A stretch of DNA of 32,808 nt from Sedimenticola sp. Lineage in GTDB: Bacteria > Pseudomonadota > Gammaproteobacteria > Chromatiales > Chromatiaceae. The notes beneath the pieces were generated by a model. The model was not told the origin of the DNA, made no database searches, and worked only from the letters and a program-made list of their open reading frames with translations. The stretch's first letter is position 1, and the number at the start of each line of letters is the position of its first letter. The position numbers were made by a program, and so were the translations under genes. Shown here one piece after another: positions 1-8,219 of this stretch. The stretch is taken from assembly GCA_026983675.1 (NCBI GenBank), contig JALSTP010000196.1, positions 1 through 32,808 of the forward strand, in the 5' to 3' direction.

Positions 1-127
1 CTACGCAACGAAAAATCGAGGAAAAATGGACCGCTTTCCCACCAGCGCACGACTGCATGGATGCAGGAGGTAGAGCAACGCATGGAGCAGTTGCCGAGTA
101 GATTAATCCTAAATCCGACAGACTCCT
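1..127 (-). repeat. Family A repeat, copy 1 (cut by window edge)
   Basis: No gene is visible in the first 136 bases. Read on the minus strand, positions 127-110 match the tip of a second copy at 18751-18768 (17 of 18 bases), and positions 34-1 match 18835-18868 with one mismatch. The roughly 75 bases between these two blocks differ completely from the matching part of the second copy. The tip (about GTCTGTCGGATTTA) is repeated in inverted, imperfect form at the far end of the second copy, which suggests a terminal inverted repeat of a non-autonomous element. No transposase is visible. The rest of this copy lies outside the window, so its full length is unknown. Confidence 0.6.
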
Positions 128-136
128 AGTGCACCT

Positions 137-1417
137 TCACGGCCGGATGGCGTTGATAACCAGTTCGATGGGGGCCTTTTGGCCTGGCTTGGCCTTGGTC
201 AGGGGGGCTTCGAGGTCGCCGGAGCCGGAGGTGGCGCTACCGGATTTGGAGATGCGCGCGCTCACGACGACACTGGGAAACGAGGAGAGTTTGAACTGGG
301 GGGTCATCGCCATGGCGTCGCTCAGCTCAAGGGTCAGCGGCAGATCCCGGGCCCGTTTGCTCACCGCGGCGAGCGGCATGCGCGGCCCTTTGGCGGCGCG
401 GGCGAAGATAAACAGCCGGTCGTCGGGTGACACTTTGTCTTTCAATGCTGGGTCGAGTGACACGGTCACCTTGAGCGTGCCGCCGGCTGGGGCCGTGGGG
501 GACGGTTTGGCGGCAGGTGCGGCAGGTTGAATCGCGGCCACTTGTTTCGCCTGTTCCGGGGTGAGGCGGGCGCGCGCTTGTTGCAGATATTGATTGATCA
601 TGGCGGCGTCTTCACTGTCGGGCGGCATCATGGCGACCAGTTTTTGCCAGACGGTGACGGCTTCCACGATATGGTTGCTCTGAAAATTGATCAGTCCGGT
701 CATCCACAGCACGTTGGGATCGTTGGGTCTCAGTGACCGGGCCTTGTTCACCAATTCGGTGGGTTTGCCGGCGAGACTGCCTCCGTTTGACTTCGCCAGC
801 GCCTCGGCCAGGCCGAGAATCAGTTCCGGATCCTCTGGCGCGAGTTTGAGTCCTCTCTCGTAGGCGGTGACCGCCTTTTCATTTTCGTTCAATGCCAGGT
901 AGCTGCGGCCAAGCATCTTCCAGCCCCGGAGATTGTTTGGTTCTTTCTCCATCCGTTCCGCCAGCTTCTGAACCAGGACGTCCATCGGCGGGAGGTCTTT
1001 GGGACCGGCGTTGGCAGTACGCTGGGTGGCGCTGGCAGGGTTGGCAAGCTGGTCGATGATTTGCTGGTTTCCGATCGTCCGATAGAGAAGGATGGTGATG
1101 GCGGGCACCAGAAGGATCAGCAGAGGGATGGCCCAACGGCCGTTCGATGGCCTCTTGGTGTTGGACGGGCTGGTGTCTCCGGAGATGTCTTCGAGCAGTT
1201 CCCGCTCCAGGTCCTGTTTTGCGGCCTCGTATTGCGCCTGGTCAAGGTTGCCGGCCTCAAGGTCGGCCTCCAACTCCTTGAGTTGCTGTTTGATGACAGC
1301 GAGGTTGAGCTCATCCTCGGCGATACCTTCGGACCTCAGGCCCCGGATCATCGGCAGGACAACGAAAGCGAGCGCCAGGGCGATCATCCCGGCGGCGATT
1401 ATCCAGAACAACGTCAT
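137..1417 (-). CDS. ccmI: CcmI, cytochrome c maturation TPR protein
   Basis: CcmI binds the C-terminus of apocytochrome c and hands it to the CcmF/CcmH haem ligation complex. The protein has 426 residues. An N-terminal membrane helix (about 4-24) is followed by a charged, leucine-rich cytoplasmic segment (about 30-75) and a second helix (about 93-113). Tetratricopeptide repeats cover about 150-290, with typical pieces such as GRSYLALNENEKAVTAYERG. A separate beta-rich periplasmic domain ends the protein. Its ATG overlaps the ccmH stop as ATGA. It is the last gene of the ccm operon. In Escherichia coli this part is fused to CcmH; here the two are separate genes, as in Pseudomonas and many other proteobacteria. 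Confidence 0.93.
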   Translation of the reverse strand: MTLFWIIAAGMIALALAFVVLPMIRGLRSEGIAEDELNLAVIKQQLKELEADLEAGNLDQAQYEAAKQDLERELLEDISGDTSPSNTKRPSNGRWAIPLLILLVPAITILLYRTIGNQQIIDQLANPASATQRTANAGPKDLPPMDVLVQKLAERMEKEPNNLRGWKMLGRSYLALNENEKAVTAYERGLKLAPEDPELILGLAEALAKSNGGSLAGKPTELVNKARSLRPNDPNVLWMTGLINFQSNHIVEAVTVWQKLVAMMPPDSEDAAMINQYLQQARARLTPEQAKQVAAIQPAAPAAKPSPTAPAGGTLKVTVSLDPALKDKVSPDDRLFIFARAAKGPRMPLAAVSKRARDLPLTLELSDAMAMTPQFKLSSFPSVVVSARISKSGSATSGSGDLEAPLTKAKPGQKAPIELVINAIRP

Positions 1418-1902
1418 TTATCGGTGCCTTGGGTTTCGGATGCAGTGTTGAGCAGTGCTTCGACGCGCTGTTGCTCTTCGGCGGACAGCGTTTTTTCCCG
1501 CGCGCTCTTTTTTTGCTTGAGGGTACGGATGACCACGAATGCGCCAATGAGCAACAGCACGCCCGGGCCAAACCAAATGAGATAGGTGGAGGGCTTCAAC
1601 GGTGGGTCGTAGAGCACGAAATCGCCATAACGCTGTACCAGGAATTTGATGATTTCTTCCTTGCTGCGTCCCGCCTTCATCATGTCGTAGACCTCCCGGC
1701 GGAGATCTTCGGCGAGGTCGGCATCCGACGCTGCGAGGGATTCATTCTGGCAGACCAGGCAGCGGAGTTTGCCGGTGAGTTCGCGGAATTCCTGTTCCTT
1801 CTTGGGATCGTCGAAAGGGAAGTCCGCAAGGGTGTAGGCGGCGACCGGAAGCGCTGTGGCGATCAGCCACAGGAACACGAGGGACGCAAACTGTTTGCTC
1901 AT
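1414..1902 (-). CDS. ccmH: CcmH, apocytochrome c thiol reductase subunit
   Basis: CcmH is a membrane-anchored thioredoxin-like subunit that helps reduce the CXXCH cysteines of apocytochrome c before haem attachment. The product has 162 residues, with a signal peptide (about 1-22), the family motif LRCLVCQNESL carrying the redox CXXC pair at about residues 48-51, and one membrane helix (about 108-125). A charged tail follows. The length fits the short, unfused CcmH/CycL type. It starts 7 bases after the ccmG stop and shares ATGA with ccmI. The order ccmF-ccmG-ccmH-ccmI supports the call. Confidence 0.94.
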   Translation of the reverse strand: MSKQFASLVFLWLIATALPVAAYTLADFPFDDPKKEQEFRELTGKLRCLVCQNESLAASDADLAEDLRREVYDMMKAGRSKEEIIKFLVQRYGDFVLYDPPLKPSTYLIWFGPGVLLLIGAFVVIRTLKQKKSAREKTLSAEEQQRVEALLNTASETQGTDK

Positions 1903-1909
1903 GGGGCGA

Positions 1910-2449
1910 TCAGCCTTCCTGGTTCAGCTTGTTGATAAGGGGCAAGAGTTCGTCTTCGATCAGCTGTGGCGAGAGCGGCCCGGCGATCTTGTGGCGGATG
2001 GTCCCTTTCTTGTCGATCACAAAGGTTTCCGGTGCGCCATAGACGCCCAGATCGATGGCGGTTCGGCCGATTTTGTCGAAGGCGACGGCGACATAGGGGT
2101 TGCCCAGCCGTTCCAGCCACGCTTGGGCGCCGGCCTCGTCATCCTTCCAGTCGAGACCATAGACGGGGATTTTGTGGGTCCGCGCGAAGTCCACCAGGAC
2201 GCCATGTTCCGCCCGGCAGGAGACACACCAAGTGGCCCAGACATTGAGCAACGAGACCTTGCCCAGCAAATCCTTCCGGGTGACCTTCTCGCCCGGTGCG
2301 TCGAGACGCGGAAGGCTGAATTCGGGCACTGGTTTGCCGATCAATGGAGAGGGGATCGCGCGGGGGTCCATGCTGAGCCCCTTGTACAGGAAAAGCGCAA
2401 TACCGCCGAACAGCAACAGGGGGATGAGGAACTTGAGTGAACGTCCCAT
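1910..2449 (-). CDS. ccmG: CcmG/DsbE, periplasmic thiol:disulfide oxidoreductase
   Basis: CcmG is a membrane-tethered thioredoxin that keeps the haem-binding cysteines of apocytochromes, or CcmH, reduced in the periplasm. The product has 179 residues, with an N-terminal anchor (about 6-24) and a thioredoxin-like domain. The active site reads ATWCVSCRAEH; the WCxxC has V-S between the cysteines, where P-T or E-P is more usual. The GVYGAPETFVID segment contains the family cis-proline region. The start codon overlaps the ccmF stop by one base (TGATG), so translation is probably coupled. The family call is firm; the V-S pair is an observation only. Confidence 0.94.
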   Translation of the reverse strand: MGRSLKFLIPLLLFGGIALFLYKGLSMDPRAIPSPLIGKPVPEFSLPRLDAPGEKVTRKDLLGKVSLLNVWATWCVSCRAEHGVLVDFARTHKIPVYGLDWKDDEAGAQAWLERLGNPYVAVAFDKIGRTAIDLGVYGAPETFVIDKKGTIRHKIAGPLSPQLIEDELLPLINKLNQEG

Positions 2450-4464
2450 CAGGCGGTCTCCGTTGCGGGGTTGCCGGTGGCGTTGGTTCCAGCTTTGCGC
2501 GTTGCCGCCTCACTCTTGCTCAGTTTGCGGACAATGCGGTAGCGGCGGTCGGAAATCGACAGCAATCCGCCCAGCGCCATGAGGATGCCGCCCAGCCAGA
2601 TCCATCGGACGAAGGGTTTGTAATAGACACGCAGGCTCCAATCGCCGCCGTCGATGGGTTCACCCAGCGAGACGTAGAGATCGCGTAACAGGCTGGGGTC
2701 GATCGCGGCTTCCGTCATCGGGCGGCCCTGCATCTGGTAGTGCCGTTTTTCGGGTTCCAGCACGGCCACCTGGTTGGCGCCATCGAAGACCCGAAAGTGG
2801 CCCCGGTAGGCGGTGTAGTTCGGGCCGGGGGTCTTGCTCACGCCGTCAAAGACGAAACGGTAACCGGCGATGGTCACGTCGCTGCCGGGCGTCATCCTTA
2901 TGTCTTTTTCTATTCCGTAGTTGGAGACGACCGTCGCGCCGATGATGAAGGAGGCGACACCCAGGTGAGCGAGCCACATGCCATAGTAGCTGCGGCTCCC
3001 GCCTGCAAGATCGCGCAGAAGGCCTTTCAACCCGTGCTTGTGCTTGAGCCGTTCCTGCAGGTTCTTGAGGTGGGTGGCGATCAGCCAGACGGTGAGCGTG
3101 ACGCCAAGCCCCACGAGCATCTTGCCATGCGAAAACATGGGCAGCAGCGCCACGCCTCCGGCGATGAGAGAGATCACCAGCGCCACACGCACCTGCCGGA
3201 ACAGATGAGCGAAGTCATCGTGCTTCCACCGCGCCATCGGTCCGATGCCCATGGCAAGCACCAGGAAAGGCGCGATCATCTCGAACATGGTATTGAACCA
3301 GGGAAAGCCCACCGAGATCTTGCCCCAACCCATAGCATCGTAGATCAGGGGGGCGAGGGTGCCGAACAGGATCAGGGCGGCCAGCACGGAGAGGAGCAGG
3401 TTGTTGATCAGGAGGAAACTTTCCCTGGAGACGAAATCGAATCGGCCACCGCTCGAGATGCTGGGCGCCCGCCAGGCATACAGCATCAGCGATCCCCCGA
3501 TTACGAGGCAGAGGAAGATAAGGATGAATACGCCGCGCGCGGGGTCAGTGGCGAAGGCATGGACCGAGGTCAGCACCCCGGACCGCACCAGGAAGGTGCC
3601 GAGCAGGCTGAGGGAAAAGGCGAACAGGGCCAACAGTACAGTCCAGCTCTTGAATGCGCCACGTTTTTCCGTGACCGCCAGTGAGTGCATCAGGGCCGTT
3701 CCGGCCAGCCAGGGCATGAAGGAGGCGTTTTCCACCGGATCCCAGAACCACCAGCCGCCCCAGCCCAGCTCATAGTAGGCCCACCAACTGCCGAGGGTGA
3801 TGCCCAGGCTCAGGAAGATCCAGGCGATGATGGTCCAGGGCCGCGACCAGCGCGCCCACGCGGCGTCCAGCTTGCCGCCCATCAATGCGGCAATGGAGAA
3901 GCTGAAGGCCACCGAGAACCCGACATAGCCCATGTACAGCATGGGGGGGTGCATGGCGAGGCCCGGATCTTGCAGCAGGGGATTGAGGTCGCGGCCTTCG
4001 GCCGGCACGGGGAAGATCCGCTCGAAGGGGTTGGAGGTGATCAACATGAACAGCAGAAAGCCGATGCTGATCATGCCCATGACTGACAGTACCCGCGCCA
4101 CCACATGTGCGGGCAGGCCGCGGCTGAACAGGGCGATGGCCGCCGCCCAACCACCGAGGAGAAAGGCCCACAGCAACAGGGATCCTTCGTGGGCGCCCCA
4201 CACGGCGGCCACCTTATAAAGGTTTGGCAGGTGGCTGTTGGAGTTGGTGGCCACGTAGAGGACCGAGAAATCGTCAGTCAGGAACGACTGTATCAGGCAG
4301 CCGAAGGCGATGGCCAGGAATAGGAAATGCCCCCAGGCCACGGGGCGGGCCATGGCGACCCATGATCGCGTGTTGGTGAAAGTGCCGACCAGCGGGAAGA
4401 TGGCCTGGGTGATGGCCAGCGAGAGGGCGAGTATGAGGGCGAGATGACCGATTTCAGGGATCAT
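2449..4464 (-). CDS. ccmF: CcmF, cytochrome c haem lyase subunit
   Basis: CcmF is the large integral membrane subunit that joins haem, delivered by CcmE, to apocytochrome c with CcmH and CcmI. The product has 671 residues and many hydrophobic helices. It carries the tryptophan-rich haem-handling motif of the HHP superfamily, [19 protein letters not shown] (about residues 234-252), and other family segments such as [14 protein letters not shown] and [12 protein letters not shown] large periplasmic domain lies near the C-terminus (about 515-610), followed by a final helix. Length and motif order match full CcmF. Its ATG overlaps the ccmE stop as ATGA. Confidence 0.97.
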   Translation of the reverse strand: MIPEIGHLALILALSLAITQAIFPLVGTFTNTRSWVAMARPVAWGHFLFLAIAFGCLIQSFLTDDFSVLYVATNSNSHLPNLYKVAAVWGAHEGSLLLWAFLLGGWAAAIALFSRGLPAHVVARVLSVMGMISIGFLLFMLITSNPFERIFPVPAEGRDLNPLLQDPGLAMHPPMLYMGYVGFSVAFSFSIAALMGGKLDAAWARWSRPWTIIAWIFLSLGITLGSWWAYYELGWGGWWFWDPVENASFMPWLAGTALMHSLAVTEKRGAFKSWTVLLALFAFSLSLLGTFLVRSGVLTSVHAFATDPARGVFILIFLCLVIGGSLMLYAWRAPSISSGGRFDFVSRESFLLINNLLLSVLAALILFGTLAPLIYDAMGWGKISVGFPWFNTMFEMIAPFLVLAMGIGPMARWKHDDFAHLFRQVRVALVISLIAGGVALLPMFSHGKMLVGLGVTLTVWLIATHLKNLQERLKHKHGLKGLLRDLAGGSRSYYGMWLAHLGVASFIIGATVVSNYGIEKDIRMTPGSDVTIAGYRFVFDGVSKTPGPNYTAYRGHFRVFDGANQVAVLEPEKRHYQMQGRPMTEAAIDPSLLRDLYVSLGEPIDGGDWSLRVYYKPFVRWIWLGGILMALGGLLSISDRRYRIVRKLSKSEAATRKAGTNATGNPATETA

Positions 4465-4922
4465 TGCACCACCGCCCTGGTGGCGTTACCGGCACCTGCC
4501 TCATGGGCGGTCTTGAGCGACGAGGCAACCTCCGGTGGCATATAGTTTTCGTCGTGTTTGGCGAGCACCTCTTCGGCATAGAACACACCGTCCTTTCCAA
4601 GCTTACCCCGTGCAACCATGCCTTTCCCTTCCTTGAAGAGATCGGGCAGGATTCCTGTGTATTTGACCTTTACATCGGCTGCGTTATCGGTGACTACGAA
4701 CTGGACGGTGAGGCCGTCTTTGTCCCTTTTCAGAGAACCCTCGCGGACCAGACCCCCGACGCGGAACACGGCATCTTTTGGGGCTTCGCTCGCGGCGACC
4801 TGGCTGGGGCTGAAGAAATAGGCCAGGTTGCTTCGCAGTGCGGTCGTGATGAGAACCGCGGCGACGGCGATGCCGACCAATGCGGCGAGGGCGAATACCA
4901 GGCGTTTTTGTCTTGGTTTCAT
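4461..4922 (-). CDS. ccmE: CcmE, periplasmic haem chaperone
   Basis: CcmE binds haem covalently through one histidine after the CcmABCD step and delivers it to CcmF. I start it at 4922 ([17 protein letters not shown]): GGAG lies 8 bases upstream, and the start overlaps the ccmD stop as ATGA. A longer open frame upstream only reads through ccmD. The product has 153 residues: an N-terminal signal anchor (about 9-30), an OB-fold core, and the haem-binding motif [12 protein letters not shown] (His about 126). A flexible alanine-rich tail follows. Size and motif are those of the standard histidine-type CcmE. Confidence 0.95.
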   Translation of the reverse strand: MKPRQKRLVFALAALVGIAVAAVLITTALRSNLAYFFSPSQVAASEAPKDAVFRVGGLVREGSLKRDKDGLTVQFVVTDNAADVKVKYTGILPDLFKEGKGMVARGKLGKDGVFYAEEVLAKHDENYMPPEVASSLKTAHEAGAGNATRAVVQ

Positions 4923-5098
4923 GGCGTGGCTCCAGGCCTTTTCTCTATACGGGACATTCGACAGAGACGTTGGATAATAGTTCGGCGCTGGCGACGGAGG
5001 ATAACGACTTCTCCAATCATCAGCAATGCAGTCATACCAAAGGAGCTCCAGACGTACAACCCATAGCCGCCCATGGAAATAAACTCGGCGAAGCTCAT
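4919..5098 (-). CDS. ccmD: CcmD, small membrane haem exporter subunit
   Basis: This 59-residue gene is short enough to be missed by length cut-offs. It starts [20 protein letters not shown], the typical CcmD opening in which an F-x-x-MGGYG-x-YVW pattern leads into one membrane helix. A basic stretch ([14 protein letters not shown]) follows, as expected for the cytoplasmic tail. CcmD is needed to release holo-CcmE from the CcmABC complex. The start overlaps the ccmC stop (ATGA) with GGAGG a short way upstream, and the stop overlaps the ccmE start (ATGA). Position between ccmC and ccmE is exactly the family order. Confidence 0.93.
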   Translation of the reverse strand: MSFAEFISMGGYGLYVWSSFGMTALLMIGEVVILRRQRRTIIQRLCRMSRIEKRPGATP

Positions 5099-5838
5099 TC
5101 ACACACCTCCGGCAATTCGCGCACCCATTGTGTATTACGCTCGCGCTCGAGGATGATGTTGCGGACGCGCATGAAGGCGACGGCAAAGGAATACATCCAG
5201 AAGGCGATGCTTAATACCAGCATGGCCAGCAGGATATTGCTTTCCACGCCCTTGAACGACGATTGCTGGTGCAGGGCGGCGCACTGGTTGGGGTCCGGAC
5301 AATTGATCGACCAGAAGATAACGGGCACCAGCACCACACCCACCACGGCCAGGAGGGCCGAGGCGCGGTCCGCGCGGCGGGTGTCATCGATGGCCGAGTG
5401 CAATGCCATGTAGCCTACATAGAGAAACAGGAGGATCAGTTCCGAGGTCATGCGAGGGTCCCAGTCCCACCAGGTGCCCCAACTCGTCTTGCCCCAGAAG
5501 GCGCCGGTCCAGAGAGAGAGGAAGGTGAACATGGCGCCGGTCGGCGCCACCGCGGCGGCCATCATATAAGAGAGTCGCGTATTGAACACCAGACCGATGA
5601 TCGCCCATCCCGCCAGCACCACATAGAGCCACATCGACATCCAGGCCGCGGGGACATGGACGAAGATGATGCGGTAGTACTGTTTTTGGTCGGTGAGTAT
5701 CGAAGGGGTCTCGAAGAACCCCCAATAGAGCCCGAACAGGGTCAGTATGATGGCGAGCCAGGCAAACCAGGGGATCATCCGGCCTGCCAGGGGATAGAAG
5801 GTCGCCGGGGACGCATATTTGAACCAGTTGATAGCCAC
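5095..5838 (-). CDS. ccmC: CcmC, haem exporter membrane protein
   Basis: CcmC presents haem to CcmE on the periplasmic side of the inner membrane. The product has about 247 residues and six predicted helices, with the haem-binding WWD motif [19 protein letters not shown] in the middle. I prefer a GTG start at 5838 (reading [19 protein letters not shown]): GGAG lies about 5 bases upstream, and the gene then does not run into ccmB. An ATG at 5907 is possible but would overlap the ccmB 3' end by 40 bases and add a poorly conserved leader. The motif makes the family certain; only the start is open. Confidence 0.94.
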   Translation of the reverse strand: MAINWFKYASPATFYPLAGRMIPWFAWLAIILTLFGLYWGFFETPSILTDQKQYYRIIFVHVPAAWMSMWLYVVLAGWAIIGLVFNTRLSYMMAAAVAPTGAMFTFLSLWTGAFWGKTSWGTWWDWDPRMTSELILLFLYVGYMALHSAIDDTRRADRASALLAVVGVVLVPVIFWSINCPDPNQCAALHQQSSFKGVESNILLAMLVLSIAFWMYSFAVAFMRVRNIILERERNTQWVRELPEVCE

Positions 5839-5867
5839 ACGATCTCCCGTCAGCGTTGTCGAACGCC

Positions 5868-6539
5868 CTATTCTACAGAAATTCGCAGCGCCGCGGCGGT
5901 CGCCCATGGGGAGAAAACCACCGCGAGCAGCAGAAAGGCACCCAAAATGAACAAATAGGCCTGTACCGCCGCTCCATCCATCATGCTGGCGCTGACCGCG
6001 CCGGAACCGTAGATCAACACCGGGATATAGAGTGGCAGCACCAACAGCGAAATCAGGATGCCACCGCCGCGCAGACCCAGCGTCAGGGCCGCTCCGATGG
6101 CTCCGATAAGGCTCAGGACCGGTGTGCCCAGCAGGAGCGCCAGCATCATCACCCCCTGCGTTGCGCCGGGCAGATGATATTGCAGCCCGATCAATGGCGC
6201 AATCAGCACGAGCGGCAGGCCGGTGAGCAGCCAGTGGGCAGTGACTTTGGCGAATACCACGATACCCAGCGGTTGAGGGACGAGCAGCATTTGTTCCAGG
6301 GTGCCGTCGGCGAAGTCGCTGGCGAACAGACGCTCCAGGGCCAGCATGGAGGCGAGCAGGGCGGCCACCCAGACCACGCCGGGACCGATGCGCCGCAGGA
6401 CTTCCGATTCGATGCCCACGCCGAGCGGAAACAGGCTGATGACGATCAGAAAGAAAAACAAGGCCGTCAACACATCGGTCCGCCGACGGGTGGCGAGCAG
6501 AATGTCGCGGGCAAGAACGGTCTTGAAGGTCTGGAACAT
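5868..6539 (-). CDS. ccmB: CcmB, ABC transporter permease for haem maturation
   Basis: CcmB is the membrane subunit that works with the CcmA ATPase to release haem-loaded CcmE from CcmC. The product has 223 residues and about six helices. It opens MFQTFKTVLARDILLATRRR, the usual CcmB N-terminus, and contains the family stretch ASDFADGTLEQMLL near residues 76-89. It follows ccmA with a gap of only 4 bases. Length equals the family norm (about 220). Confidence 0.95.
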   Translation of the reverse strand: MFQTFKTVLARDILLATRRRTDVLTALFFFLIVISLFPLGVGIESEVLRRIGPGVVWVAALLASMLALERLFASDFADGTLEQMLLVPQPLGIVVFAKVTAHWLLTGLPLVLIAPLIGLQYHLPGATQGVMMLALLLGTPVLSLIGAIGAALTLGLRGGGILISLLVLPLYIPVLIYGSGAVSASMMDGAAVQAYLFILGAFLLLAVVFSPWATAAALRISVE

Positions 6540-6543
6540 GAAA

Positions 6544-7161
6544 TCAGGCGTCCAGCTGTAAGTGTTCGACCTGGCCGGTCGTGAGGGCGACCTCCTGGTG
6601 GGTGGTCAGAATGGCCATGCCGCCGAGGGCGATGTGGTTGGCGATCACCTCCTGAAGGTGCTCCACGGCGCCCATGTCGAGGGCGGAGAAAGGCTCGTCC
6701 AGAATCCACAGTTTTGAACGGGTCAACAACAGACGCGCCAGCGCCGCGCGGCGTTTCTGGCCCTGGGACAGGACCCGGGTGGGGAGGTCTTCGAAACCGT
6801 ACAGTCCCATGTGTTCCAGCGCTGCCCAGATTTCCTTGTCCGAGACGTCGTAACCGCTCAGGCGGCTGTTGATGCGGAGGTTCTCCACGCTGGTGAGATC
6901 GCCCTTGATGCCGTTGTGGTGGCCGAAGTAGAGGATCTCGCGGCGATAGTCGTCGCTCAATCTCCGAATCTCTTCGCCATTCCAGTAAATTTCCCCCGAT
7001 TCCGGAAGAAACAACCCGCAGATGGCCCGCAACAGGGTGGTCTTGCCACAGCCATTCTGCCCCTTCACATAGAGCAGCGCGCCGCTGTCGAGCGAGAAAT
7101 TGAGCCCCGAAAAGAGCTGGCGGTCGCCGCGCGTACAGGTTAGATCGGTGATTTCCAGCAT
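6544..7161 (-). CDS. ccmA: CcmA, ABC ATPase for haem maturation
   Basis: CcmA is the cytoplasmic ATPase of the CcmAB complex. I start it at MLEITDLTCTRGDRQLFSGL (7161), giving 205 residues, the family length; the extra 25 residues upstream in the open frame look non-coding. Walker A is GQNGCGKTTLLRAICG (about residues 34-49), the signature is LSQGQKRRAALARLL, and Walker B is KLWILDEPFSALD, followed by the H-loop TTHQ. It is the first gene of the ccm operon, so the promoter should lie in the 244 bases shared with napF. Confidence 0.95.
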   Translation of the reverse strand: MLEITDLTCTRGDRQLFSGLNFSLDSGALLYVKGQNGCGKTTLLRAICGLFLPESGEIYWNGEEIRRLSDDYRREILYFGHHNGIKGDLTSVENLRINSRLSGYDVSDKEIWAALEHMGLYGFEDLPTRVLSQGQKRRAALARLLLTRSKLWILDEPFSALDMGAVEHLQEVIANHIALGGMAILTTHQEVALTTGQVEHLQLDA

Positions 7162-7405
7162 GATGAGGTGGGCCGGGTGTCGTCTCTGTATCGTTATCAG
7201 GCACCCGATTGTACATAAGCGGCGTGATGCATACACCTGTTGGCCGGTAGCGGGGTGTGATCTCGTGATGAGGGTGCAAAGTTCCCATAAAAAATGAATG
7301 GTATTGATTTAGGTCAAAGGCGACTATTCCTTGAGGTGATAGCGTCACTTTAAATCCTGTAACGGTTCCGGTCTGCCCAGGGCTCTGGATCAATGGGCCG
7401 GCCGC
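7162..7405. promoter_or_regulatory. Divergent ccmA / napF control region
   Basis: These 244 bases separate the ccm operon (leftward) and the nap operon (rightward). They are more AT-rich near 7280-7360 than the genes around them. One clear FNR-type site lies at 7304-7317. If FNR acts at the usual -41.5 position for nap, transcription would begin near 7352; TAGCGT at 7340-7345 would be a poor -10 box, as is common for activated promoters. I did not find an equally convincing promoter for ccmA or clear NarL/NarP heptamer pairs. Confidence 0.55.
7304..7317 (+). promoter_or_regulatory. FNR/ANR-type binding site upstream of napF
   Basis: The sequence TTGATTTAGGTCAA matches 9 of the 10 fixed positions of the FNR consensus TTGAT-N4-ATCAA. 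Its centre is about 95 bases upstream of the GTG chosen for napF, leaving room for a leader. Anaerobic activation of nap by FNR is established in enteric bacteria; that it acts here is inferred from the site and the operon it precedes. It could also influence the divergent ccm promoter. Confidence 0.65.
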
Positions 7406-7909
7406 GTGGGCTCCAACGCGGAGGCGAGGGGATTGGGCAAGGCGATTCATCGAAGGCAACTTTTGGGCGGCGATCTTTCAGGGGATCGCCGTGCGGTGCG
7501 TCCGCCCTGGGCGGTCGAGGAGGGGCTTTTCGTCGACCGGTGTGACCGATGCGGGGATTGTGTCGACGCCTGTCAGGCGCAGATCATCGTGGTGGGAAGC
7601 GGCGGTTTCCCGGAAATCGATTTCAGCCGGGGGGGCTGCACGTTTTGCGAAGACTGTCTGCGTGCCTGCGAGCCCCGCGCCCTGGAAGCCAAAGATCCAC
7701 CCTGGCGTCTCAAGGCGGAGATCCTTACCTCTTGTCTCTCTCTCAATGCAGTCGTATGCCGGTCCTGTGGCGAGGCCTGCGATGAGGAGGCCATTCGTTT
7801 CAAGCTCGAAACCGGCGGTATTGCGCGGCCTGAAGTTGACGCAGGGCAATGCACCGGTTGTGGGGAGTGCTATGGTGTCTGTCCAGTAAAAGCGGTACGG
7901 GTGATGTGA
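7406..7909 (+). CDS. napF: NapF, ferredoxin-type accessory protein
   Basis: NapF is a cytoplasmic iron-sulfur protein that assists maturation of the NapA catalytic subunit. The frame gives 167 residues with cysteine clusters CDRCGDCVDAC, CTFCEDCLRAC, CRSCGEAC and CTGCGECYGVC, fitting several [4Fe-4S] centres. The start is uncertain: GTG at 7406 lacks a good ribosome site. TTG at 7433 (reading MGKAIHRRQLLGGD) has a purine-rich GAGGCGAGGGGA just upstream, and it places the family RR-x-x-L segment six residues in, as I recall for E. coli NapF. It is the first gene of the nap operon. Confidence 0.88.
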   Translation: MGSNAEARGLGKAIHRRQLLGGDLSGDRRAVRPPWAVEEGLFVDRCDRCGDCVDACQAQIIVVGSGGFPEIDFSRGGCTFCEDCLRACEPRALEAKDPPWRLKAEILTSCLSLNAVVCRSCGEACDEEAIRFKLETGGIARPEVDAGQCTGCGECYGVCPVKAVRVM

Positions 7910-7952
7910 TGCGAGTGTGGCCAATTGGCAGCGATAAATGCAAGGCAACGGT

Positions 7953-8219
7953 ATGAATATCTGTAGCGTAGTCGTACATACGCGGCCGGAACAGCTTGAT
8001 GCGGTTCAGGACCGCCTCAAGGAGATGCCGGGGGTGGAGATACACGGGGGTTCGGAAGAAGGGAAACTGATTGTCACCGTAGAGGACACCGACACCTCGA
8101 TGGCCGCGGATACCATGATGGCGTTCAATGATGTTAACGGTGTGCTCAACACTATTCTGGTTTACCACTACGGTGGGGACGAATCGATGGAAGAGGAGGT
8201 CATAAGTGAAACTGACTAG
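7953..8219 (+). CDS. napD: NapD, Tat signal chaperone for NapA
   Basis: NapD binds the twin-arginine signal peptide of NapA and delays its export until the cofactor is in place. Starting at [14 protein letters not shown] gives 88 residues, the usual size. The conserved opening (N-I-C-S-V-V-V-H) and the ferredoxin-like fold pattern support it, as does the position directly before napA, whose start lies inside the napD 3' end (14-base overlap). An ATG 15 bases upstream is in frame but adds only five residues. Confidence 0.93.
   Translation: MNICSVVVHTRPEQLDAVQDRLKEMPGVEIHGGSEEGKLIVTVEDTDTSMAADTMMAFNDVNGVLNTILVYHYGGDESMEEEVISETD

Noticed and set aside
2740-3684. 314-residue open frame opposite ccmF
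   Set aside because: Low-complexity His/Glu/Gly-rich reading fully inside ccmF on the other strand; no ribosome site or family pattern.
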